Shown: in pieces, positions 34,491-41,119 of the stretch
How the letters are laid out: each line of letters opens with the position of its first letter
Numbering within the stretch: the first letter of the stretch is position 1
DNA from: G020354785 sp964534745
Lineage (GTDB): Bacteria > Bacteroidota > Bacteroidia > Bacteroidales > UBA10428
Assembly: GCA_964534745.1 (NCBI GenBank)
Contig: CAZHQW010000010.1
Coordinates: 1-64,000, forward strand
Length of the DNA stretch: 64,000 bases
Reading direction: 5' to 3'
The notes under the pieces: generated by a model
Database searches by the model: none
What the model was told of the DNA's origin: nothing
What the model saw: the letters and a program-made list of their open reading frames with translations, nothing else
Translations under genes and position numbers: made by a program

Positions 34491-36008
34491 ATGGCAAAAA
34501 AACCGGAATTTATAATTTCACGTCGCAGCTTTTTGCACACATCGGCATTGGCTTCGATCGGACTGTCATTTGCCCCTTACGTTAATTTCGGAAAAATAGG
34601 CCTACAAAAGCCTATGAAGCGCGCCTTCGGAAAGCTGGATTTTGAAGTGACAACGCTGGGGCTTGGTGGTCAGGCTTCAATTCAATGGACACCTGCAGAT
34701 GTTGATCCTGTTAAGATCATACTTAAAGCATTCGATCTTGGCATAAACTATTATGATACTTCTAATGTATACGGGCCAAGCCAGATGAATTACGGAAAAG
34801 CTTTCCGGTATCTGAGCCTGGTGCCCGGAGAGGCAGGATATAATGAATCGCTCAGAAAATCCATATTCATAACCAGCAAGACCGGATTACGGTGGGCAAA
34901 GGGAGGATGGCAGGACGAAAAAATAAGGGTCTTCACCCAGGGGACTGAAGGTTCCAAAACTGCCGACGATATAAAAAGAACCCTTACCCAGCTTTTTGGC
35001 GATGGCAAAGGTTATTATCCCCGGGGAGCCTATATTGATATGGTACTTATTCATGCCCTGGATAATATAGAAGAGGTTGACGCACTGTATATGGGACTTG
35101 ATGATCCTGATCCCAAGGACGAACACATAGGTGCCCTTGCCGCGCTGTTGGATTATCGCGACGGCACAAATTTCACCGGATTAAATCCAGGCGAGGAAAA
35201 GCTGATACGCCACATAGGCTTCTCAGGCCATTATTCTCCTGCAGTGATGATGGAAATGATCCAGAGGGATGAAAAGAATATTATCGATGCCATGCTCGTG
35301 GCAGTAAATCCGAATGACAGGCTGAACTTCAATATGCAGTATAATGTTATACCTGTTGCAGCAGCAAAAAATATGGGTATTATAGGTATGAAGGTATTTG
35401 CAGACGGAGCAATGTATTCAAAGCCTGCCGTATGGTCAAACAATCCCACCCATGTCGTACGCGATGTCGGCAGTACTGCTCTGCCCAGCCGTCCCCTTGT
35501 CCGGTATAATCTTACAACCCCCGGTATAAGTACTGCAATAATCGGAACAGGACATATTGACGACGACAATAATAAATGCCAGCTCTATCAGAACCTCTCG
35601 GCTGCACAGGTTGAAGTAAACGGACTGACAACAGGTGACAGGAGGGAAATTGAGAAAATGACAGAATCCGTTAAGGAGGGTAAAACAAACTATTTTCAGC
35701 TGCCTGCACAGGACCTGACAGCTCCGCGCGGACCGCTCCTTACCCAGGGAATGACTGATAATAAGCGTATAATAAAGCTTACATGGCACAGTCCCTATGC
35801 CGGCGATGAACCTTTAAAGCAATATGAAATATGGTGTGACAACCAGAAAGTGGGCTTTGTTGAACATACGCCGCAGACAACAAGGAAGCCTTTTGCATAT
35901 GAATATAATTGCGGTGACAGCACATACCATGACTTCAGGATAGTGGCCGTAGACGGGGCCGGAAGGAAGGCAGAAACAGGTTTTCTTCAGGCCGAGGCGG
36001 TCAGTTAA
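34491..36008 (+). CDS. Tat-exported aldo/keto reductase with C-terminal FN3-like domain
   Basis: This 505-residue protein has a twin-arginine signal, SRRSFLHTSALASIGLSFAP (about 10-29). The aldo/keto reductase barrel has the active-site tyrosine and aspartate in YYDTSNVYG, ITSKTGLRW (catalytic Lys) and VLIHALDN (catalytic His). The last roughly 95 residues look like a fibronectin type III domain (IIKLTWHSPYAGDEPLKQYEI, DFRIVAVDGAGR). Tat export implies folding with a cofactor before secretion. NAD(P)H in the periplasm is unexpected, so the redox partner is unclear. It stands as its own unit. Confidence 0.9.
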   Translation: MAKKPEFIISRRSFLHTSALASIGLSFAPYVNFGKIGLQKPMKRAFGKLDFEVTTLGLGGQASIQWTPADVDPVKIILKAFDLGINYYDTSNVYGPSQMNYGKAFRYLSLVPGEAGYNESLRKSIFITSKTGLRWAKGGWQDEKIRVFTQGTEGSKTADDIKRTLTQLFGDGKGYYPRGAYIDMVLIHALDNIEEVDALYMGLDDPDPKDEHIGALAALLDYRDGTNFTGLNPGEEKLIRHIGFSGHYSPAVMMEMIQRDEKNIIDAMLVAVNPNDRLNFNMQYNVIPVAAAKNMGIIGMKVFADGAMYSKPAVWSNNPTHVVRDVGSTALPSRPLVRYNLTTPGISTAIIGTGHIDDDNNKCQLYQNLSAAQVEVNGLTTGDRREIEKMTESVKEGKTNYFQLPAQDLTAPRGPLLTQGMTDNKRIIKLTWHSPYAGDEPLKQYEIWCDNQKVGFVEHTPQTTRKPFAYEYNCGDSTYHDFRIVAVDGAGRKAETGFLQAEAVS

Positions 36009-36042
36009 CATTAAAACAATAACAAAAATTTGTATTAATAAT

Positions 36043-36070
36043 TGTTTTTTCAAAAGTTTGACTATTTTTG
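36043..36070 (+). promoter_or_regulatory. Promoter of the aromatic amino-acid operon
   Basis: TTG at 36043-36045 and TATTTTTG at 36063-36070 fit the Bacteroidota -33/-7 pattern with 17 bases between. Transcription would begin near 36077, just upstream of the leader peptide at 36091. Confidence 0.55.
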
Positions 36071-36090
36071 TACCGTTAAATAACTGGACA

Positions 36091-36150
36091 ATGAGATATA
36101 TTACAAACAAATCCGCTTTCTTCTTTTACTTTTATTTTTTAATAACGTGA
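36091..36150 (+). CDS. pheL: Phe/Tyr-rich attenuator leader peptide of the pheA operon
   Basis: The ATG at 36091 opens a 19-codon reading frame, MRYITNKSAFFFYFYFLIT, ending in TGA at 36148-36150. Seven consecutive codons are Phe-Phe-Phe-Tyr-Phe-Tyr-Phe (36118-36138), with another Tyr at codon 3. It precedes a hairpin set and pheA. This is the hallmark of ribosome-mediated transcription attenuation sensing charged tRNA-Phe, and perhaps tRNA-Tyr. The name pheL is by analogy with the enteric phe leader; no homology is claimed. Confidence 0.88.
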   Translation: MRYITNKSAFFFYFYFLIT

Positions 36151-36208
36151 TGGGATTTGTTTGTTTATATAATAAGATATAACAGGAAGTCCCATAAATT
36201 TGGGACTT
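36103..36208 (+). promoter_or_regulatory. Transcription attenuator (alternative RNA pairings 1:2, 2:3, 3:4)
   Basis: Four segments pair in mutually exclusive ways. Segment 1 (36103-36114, inside the leader peptide) is a perfect 12-base complement of segment 2 (36153-36164). Bases 36150-36158 pair with segment 3 (36187-36195) over nine positions including one G-U. Segment 3 (36187-36194) pairs perfectly with segment 4 (36201-36208), forming the terminator. A ribosome stalled on Phe/Tyr codons would mask segment 1, free segment 2 to hold segment 3, and allow read-through into pheA. Completion of the leader, or no translation, favours termination. Confidence 0.85.
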
Positions 36209-36215
36209 TTTTTTT
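36187..36215 (+). terminator. Attenuator terminator upstream of pheA
   Basis: The eight-base stem AAGTCCCA / TGGGACTT has a six-base loop and is followed by a T tract (36207-36215). It lies 20 bases before the pheA start, between the leader peptide and the first structural gene. Confidence 0.92.
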
Positions 36216-36234
36216 ATAATTAATATGTAAGAAT

Positions 36235-37095
36235 ATGGAACAGCCGGTAACAAAAGTCAAGAGGATAGCAATTCAGGGTGGCTATGGAGCATTTCACGAA
36301 ATTGCTGCAATTAATTATTTTGAAAACGAAGATATTGAGATAGTACCAAATAATACATTTAAAGATCTGTTCACAGCACTTAAACAGGGACTGGTTGACT
36401 TTGGTATCACCGCCATTGAAAATTCACTTGCAGGGAGCATCTTACCCAATTACACACTGCTGCTTGAGTCAAATATGAAGATAATAGGGGAAATTTATCT
36501 TCGTATAAAACAGAATCTTGTAGCCCTTCCCGGACAGTCAATATATGACATCAAGGAGATCTATTCCCATCCTATGGCCCTGCTGCAGTGCCAGAAGTTC
36601 TTTGAGGAATATCCGCATATAAAACTGATTGACAGCATTGATACAGCACTCAGCGCCAAAGATATAAGGGACAAGAATCTGTCGGGTGTCGGTGCCATTT
36701 CAAGCACGCTCGCTGCCCATAAATATGATCTTGAGATTCTCGCTGCCAGCATAGAAACTAATAAAAAGAACTATACAAGGTTCCTGATCCTGGAGGGAAA
36801 AAACGGTGAAATCAAAGCTAATAATAAAGTAAATAAATCATCAATAACTTTTGCACTGGCACACAAGATAGGATGCCTTTCAAAGGTCCTGTCAATACTT
36901 TCTTACTATGAAATTAACCTGACAAAGGTTCAGTCTATGCCTATAATCGGCAAAGAGTGGGAATACCAGTTTTATGTCGATCTTGAAATAGAAGACTATT
37001 TGCTTTACAAACAGGCTGTTGAAGCTATCAAACCATTCACCAGTAACCTTCTGATACTGGGTGAATATATGAAAGGTAAATCAATAATGGAATAA
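36235..37095 (+). CDS. pheA: Prephenate dehydratase
   Basis: The enzyme converts prephenate to phenylpyruvate in phenylalanine synthesis. The 286-residue protein has RIAIQGGYGAFHEIAA, ITAIENSLAGSI, the YSHPMALLQC block, GAISSTLAA and the catalytic TRF at 181-183 (NKKNYTRFLIL). A C-terminal ACT domain (about 203-275) has LAHKIGCLSKVLSIL, the usual site of phenylalanine feedback inhibition. It lacks a chorismate mutase domain; that activity is on the next gene, three bases downstream. The start at 36235 follows the attenuator terminator. Confidence 0.96.
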   Translation: MEQPVTKVKRIAIQGGYGAFHEIAAINYFENEDIEIVPNNTFKDLFTALKQGLVDFGITAIENSLAGSILPNYTLLLESNMKIIGEIYLRIKQNLVALPGQSIYDIKEIYSHPMALLQCQKFFEEYPHIKLIDSIDTALSAKDIRDKNLSGVGAISSTLAAHKYDLEILAASIETNKKNYTRFLILEGKNGEIKANNKVNKSSITFALAHKIGCLSKVLSILSYYEINLTKVQSMPIIGKEWEYQFYVDLEIEDYLLYKQAVEAIKPFTSNLLILGEYMKGKSIME

Positions 37096-37098
37096 ACA

Positions 37099-38184
37099 AT
37101 GGGAATAAATCTCGAATTGGAAGGACTGAGTTTTAACGGTATAAAATTTGACCGTCCGCTTATCATTTCAGGGCCTTGCAGCGCTGAAAACGAGGAACAG
37201 GTTATAGAGACTGCCCGGCAACTGCATAAAAACGGAATAAAGATTTTCAGGGCAGGCATATGGAAACCAAGAACCAGGCCCAATTCTTTTGAAGGAGTAG
37301 GTTCAAAGGGATTGATGTGGCTAAAAAGGGTAAAAGAGGAATTCGGCATGTTCACTTCAATTGAAGTGGCCAATGTAAAGCATGTCTATGAAGCCCTCAA
37401 GGCAGGTATTGATATACTGTGGATCGGTGCAAGGACAACTGTAAATCCGTTTTCTGTCCAGGAACTGGCCGATGCTCTTAAAGGTGTGGATATCCCGGTC
37501 ATGGTTAAGAATCCTGTTAATCCGGATGCGGAGCTGTGGATAGGAGCCCTTGAAAGAATAAACAATGCAGGCATAAAAAGAATAGTTGCCATCCACAGGG
37601 GATTCTCGTCGTACAATAAAACACAATACCGCAATAATCCGCATTGGGAAATCCCTATTGAGCTTAGACGCAGGATACCCGAATTGCTCATATTAACGGA
37701 TCCCAGCCATATTTGCGGCAGCAAGAAACTGCTTTTCGAAGTTTCACAGAAGGCTATGGACCTGAATTTTGACGGACTGATGATAGAAACTCATATAGAT
37801 CCGGACAAAGCGCTGAGTGACGCCGAGCAGCAAATAACTCCGGCAGAGCTTAAGAAATTGCTTGGCAGGATTGTCCTGAGAAAATCGGATATAGAAAACG
37901 GTACCCTGCTTACCACTCTCGAGGAACTGAGGCAGGAAATAGATGAATATGACGAAAAACTGGTAGAACTACTGGACGGACGTATGTCCATTTCAAGAAA
38001 AATAGGTGAATACAAAAAGAAACACAATATCACAATATTGCAGACAGGCAGGTGGGATGAAATACTCAAAAACATGATAAGTCTTGCACGAAAGAAGGGA
38101 CTGAGTGAGGAGTTTATTATGCAGATTTTCAGGGCTATTCATCAGGAATCCATTAATCATCAGACAAAAGTGATGAATAAATAA
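37099..38184 (+). CDS. Bifunctional DAHP synthase / chorismate mutase
   Basis: The N-terminal roughly 260 residues are a type I-beta 3-deoxy-7-phosphoheptulonate synthase: ISGPCSAENEEQV, FRAGIWKPRTRPNSFEG, WIGARTTVNPF, VMVKNPVNPD, AIHRGFSSY, LTDPSHICGS and MIETHIDPDKALSD. The C-terminal roughly 95 residues are an AroQ-type chorismate mutase (LEELRQEIDEYDEKLVELLDGRMSISR in part, then a helical EFIMQIFRAIHQESI). It therefore opens the shikimate pathway and also makes prephenate for PheA. This fusion is common in Bacteroidota. It sits between pheA (3-base gap) and aroB (4-base gap). Confidence 0.95.
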   Translation: MGINLELEGLSFNGIKFDRPLIISGPCSAENEEQVIETARQLHKNGIKIFRAGIWKPRTRPNSFEGVGSKGLMWLKRVKEEFGMFTSIEVANVKHVYEALKAGIDILWIGARTTVNPFSVQELADALKGVDIPVMVKNPVNPDAELWIGALERINNAGIKRIVAIHRGFSSYNKTQYRNNPHWEIPIELRRRIPELLILTDPSHICGSKKLLFEVSQKAMDLNFDGLMIETHIDPDKALSDAEQQITPAELKKLLGRIVLRKSDIENGTLLTTLEELRQEIDEYDEKLVELLDGRMSISRKIGEYKKKHNITILQTGRWDEILKNMISLARKKGLSEEFIMQIFRAIHQESINHQTKVMNK

Positions 38185-38188
38185 GACT

Positions 38189-39229
38189 ATGAAAACCATA
38201 GAAATAAGAACAGATTCACGCATCTCCAGAATACTTGTCGGCGAGAAACTTCAGAACCTTGCAAAATACCTTCCTGACACAAAAACTGTCATTATCACGG
38301 ACACCAACGTATCGCGCCTGTACAAAAAGTATTTTCCGCCCTGCCCGGTTATTGAAATCGGACTGGGAGAAAAAAATAAAACCATTGATACACTTAATTA
38401 TATTTTCGGCAGGTTTGTTGAGCATGAAGTAGACCGCTCCTCGTTTGTTGTGGGTATCGGAGGAGGTATTGTCTGCGATGTGGCGGGCTTTGCAGCTTCG
38501 GTATTTATGCGCGGCCTGAAATTCGGATTCGTATCTACCACCCTCCTATCACAGGTTGATGCAAGCGTCGGCGGGAAAAACGGAGTCAATTTCGAGGGCT
38601 ATAAAAACATGGTAGGCACCTTCAGCCAGCCCGAATTTGTAATTTGTGACAGCGAAATGCTGAAAACCCTTGAAAAAAGGCAATTTGTGGCAGGTTTTGC
38701 AGAAATTGCAAAGGCAGGTGCAATAAAGGATGAGGGTATTTTCGCATATCTCGAGAACAATTATGAGAAAGCCCTGAACATGGACAGCGATGTAATAAAC
38801 AAGCTGGTATATGACTCCGTGTTAATTAAATCAGCGGTGGTGGAGGCTGATGAGAAGGAAAAAGGGGAAAGAAGAAAGCTGAATTTCGGACATACCTTTG
38901 CCCATTCATTTGAAAAGCTTACAGGAATGTTACATGGTGAAGCCGTGAGTGCGGGAATGGTGCTGGCATCAAGGCTGTCACAAAAGCTGGGGCTTATAGG
39001 GGAAACAGACTATAAGAGGATCAGAAGCCTTCTTGAAAACCTGGGGTTGCCAACAGCTGTAAGTTTTGACATATCAGAGATCTTTAATATTATGAAGCAG
39101 GATAAAAAGCGTGAAGGGGACACTATTCACCTTGTCCTGCTTAAAAGAATAGGAAATGCAATAACAAAAAAAGTATCATTAAAACAACTGGAGGAAATGA
39201 TAAATGATTTGCGTAGCGATATCAGATAA
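38189..39229 (+). CDS. aroB: 3-dehydroquinate synthase
   Basis: The enzyme cyclises DAHP to 3-dehydroquinate using NAD and zinc. The 346-residue protein shows VGIGGGIVCDVAGF (NAD-binding Gly-rich, about 88-101), STTLLSQVDASVGGKNGVN, FAEIAKAGAIKD (zinc Glu), FGHTFAHSFE (zinc His) and LHGEAVSAGM (zinc His). It overlaps the aroD start by 26 bases and is the third gene of the attenuated operon. Confidence 0.97.
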   Translation: MKTIEIRTDSRISRILVGEKLQNLAKYLPDTKTVIITDTNVSRLYKKYFPPCPVIEIGLGEKNKTIDTLNYIFGRFVEHEVDRSSFVVGIGGGIVCDVAGFAASVFMRGLKFGFVSTTLLSQVDASVGGKNGVNFEGYKNMVGTFSQPEFVICDSEMLKTLEKRQFVAGFAEIAKAGAIKDEGIFAYLENNYEKALNMDSDVINKLVYDSVLIKSAVVEADEKEKGERRKLNFGHTFAHSFEKLTGMLHGEAVSAGMVLASRLSQKLGLIGETDYKRIRSLLENLGLPTAVSFDISEIFNIMKQDKKREGDTIHLVLLKRIGNAITKKVSLKQLEEMINDLRSDIR

Positions 39230-39851
39230 AAACATAGAGAACTGCCTTGAAACATTAAAAAATGTTGATATGGGCGAAATAAGGCTGGACCTGACGGAAT
39301 TTGGCGATACGAACATTAGGAAGATCTTTTCACAACCTAAAAAATTAATTGCTACCCTTCGGCCCGGCATTTGTGATGATGAAGAAAGGATGAGCAGGTT
39401 AAAAACCGCTATCAGGGCGGGTGCAAAATATGTTGATCTGGAATATGAGTCTGATGAAGAATACAGGAATAAATTAATAGACTTTGCGCACAGGAACAAT
39501 TGCGATGTAATTATTTCCTACCACAATTTTAAAAATACTCCGCGTCTGAACGTACTTAACAGGATTGTAAAGAACTGCTTTGAATATGGCGCAGACATTG
39601 CCAAAGTAGTGACAACAGCCAAAACCAATATAGACAATTCAAGAATATTTGCACTATATAATTATCCAGGCAGGATTGTGGCATTCTGTATGGGCTGCCT
39701 GGGTAAGATAACACGTATTATTGCTCCTTTTATGGGGTCAGAATTTACTTATGCAGCAATGGACGAGGGCAAGGCAACCGCACCCGGCCAGATCAGATAC
39801 TCCGACATGAAAGACATTATACATAAGCTGGAATCAATTCTTGATAAATGA
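39204..39851 (+). CDS. aroD: Type I 3-dehydroquinate dehydratase
   Basis: This Schiff-base enzyme dehydrates 3-dehydroquinate in the shikimate pathway. The 215-residue protein has EIRLDLTEF (25-33), the catalytic His107 in ISYHNFKNTP and the Schiff-base Lys134 in ADIAKVVTTAK. The C-terminal FMGSEFTYAAMDEGKATAPGQ loop closes over substrate. It starts inside the aroB 3' end and ends the operon. It is convergent with the TPR gene at 39911. Confidence 0.95.
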   Translation: MICVAISDKNIENCLETLKNVDMGEIRLDLTEFGDTNIRKIFSQPKKLIATLRPGICDDEERMSRLKTAIRAGAKYVDLEYESDEEYRNKLIDFAHRNNCDVIISYHNFKNTPRLNVLNRIVKNCFEYGADIAKVVTTAKTNIDNSRIFALYNYPGRIVAFCMGCLGKITRIIAPFMGSEFTYAAMDEGKATAPGQIRYSDMKDIIHKLESILDK

Positions 39852-39862
39852 TAAATGAGGGA

Positions 39863-39892
39863 CAGCGCCCATATTTCTGGAGCAGCGCCCAT
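39863..39892. repeat. Short direct repeat between convergent genes
   Basis: The 10-mer CAGCGCCCAT occurs at 39863-39872 and 39883-39892 within the 59-base convergent gap after aroD. It is followed by a near-palindrome GGTCCGGAACC and a short T run, which may help termination. No further copy was noticed. Confidence 0.4.
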
Positions 39893-39910
39893 GTAAGGGT
39901 CCGGAACCTT

Positions 39911-41119
39911 TTAATCGCAATAATTCAGCAGGTATTCAACAGCTCTAACCTCCCCGAGTTTTTTCGCCTTATTCCAGTCCGCACACGCTCCCTCAGTATC
40001 ACCGCTTTCATAAAGTGCAATACCCTTTAACAAATATGTTTCACCGTCAAGCGGATCTAAATCCAGTGCCATTGACAGGTCATTTATAGCAAACCTGTAA
40101 GTACCCGTTTTAAGATAGGCCTTGCCCCTGGACTTGAAATATTCAGGCTTTGATTTGTCCAGTGCCAGGTTCCTGTTATAATACTTAAGTGCTTCAATAT
40201 AGTTTTCGCTCATGTAATAGAGATCACCGCACAAAGCGATTGCCTTCCGGTCATTTTCAAAATACCTGAGGTAGTTCTCAACATCCCTGATGGCCAGATT
40301 ATATCTTTTGGATTGGGAGTATGCATTTGCTCTTTCAATATACAGTTCAAAGCTGGCAGGATCATTCCTCAGCACCCTTGTAAAATCATCGGCAGCATCA
40401 TCATATTTTCCCAGCTTCATGTACACCTTTCCTCTTTCGATATAGTATTCCGGTCTTTCTCTTTCATCTTCAATGGCCTTATCCCAGTCCGATAACGCTC
40501 CCTTATAATTTTCAAGTTCTGCATACACTTTTGCCCGGCAGGCATATAAAATATGAGGATTTTCCGATTCAAGAATTTTCTCGCCTAGCAGGGTCAAAGC
40601 ATCCATGTATTGTTCTTTGCGCATCATATAGTCTACATCGGCCTCTACCTCCTCTTCCCCTGAATACCTGTTCTCCTGCCAGAGAACATACCATCCCTCG
40701 GTATACTGCAATTTATCAAATGCACTGTCTTTTTTAATATCCTTTTCTTTCAAATGACGCCCTGAATTAAGGTGCTCCTTTAAGTAATACAAAGCTTTCT
40801 CATCATTGCCAGTCCTTGCATATGTTTTTGAAAGCCAAAGGTTTCCACTACCTTTATCCAGCTCATTTGTTTCCAGAAAGTCATTTAAGGCATCACCAAA
40901 CAGTCCGGATTTATAGTATGCCTCACCTCTTTTCAAATATATAAGCGGATTATTGGGTTCCAGCTTCAGGGCCGAGGTAAGAAAATCAATAGCACCATTA
41001 TAGTTGCCGGTCGTCAGATTTGCAACACCCCTGCAATACAGGTTATCCGCCTCCTGGGCATTCACTCCCATTAAAGCTGTAAAAATCAAGACTATAGCAG
41101 TTATTCTTCTCACTTGCAT
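39911..41119 (-). CDS. Secreted TPR protein downstream of a T9SS cargo gene
   Basis: This 402-residue protein has a signal peptide (about 1-21, GVNAQ). It is made almost entirely of TPR-like repeats, about nine, for example GVANLTTGNYNGAIDFLTSA, GDALNDFLETNELD, VYMKLGKYDDAADDFTRVLR, GKAYLKTGTYRFAINDLSMA and a final GIALYESGDTEGACADWNKA (SEL1-like ending). It starts directly after the stop of the CHU_C protein (TAAATG), so the two are co-expressed. Such TPR proteins are often periplasmic partners of surface machinery. No specific role can be named. Confidence 0.85.
   Translation of the reverse strand: MQVRRITAIVLIFTALMGVNAQEADNLYCRGVANLTTGNYNGAIDFLTSALKLEPNNPLIYLKRGEAYYKSGLFGDALNDFLETNELDKGSGNLWLSKTYARTGNDEKALYYLKEHLNSGRHLKEKDIKKDSAFDKLQYTEGWYVLWQENRYSGEEEVEADVDYMMRKEQYMDALTLLGEKILESENPHILYACRAKVYAELENYKGALSDWDKAIEDERERPEYYIERGKVYMKLGKYDDAADDFTRVLRNDPASFELYIERANAYSQSKRYNLAIRDVENYLRYFENDRKAIALCGDLYYMSENYIEALKYYNRNLALDKSKPEYFKSRGKAYLKTGTYRFAINDLSMALDLDPLDGETYLLKGIALYESGDTEGACADWNKAKKLGEVRAVEYLLNYCD

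Noticed and set aside
36150..36234. pheA leader considered as a T-box or protein-free riboswitch
   Set aside because: There is no T-box core or specifier stem. The Phe/Tyr-rich reading frame and strict 1:2/2:3/3:4 complementarity fit ribosome-mediated attenuation better.
39863..39892. Direct repeat considered as CRISPR or attachment site
   Set aside because: There are only two 10-base units, with no further copies, no cas gene, no integrase and no tRNA nearby.
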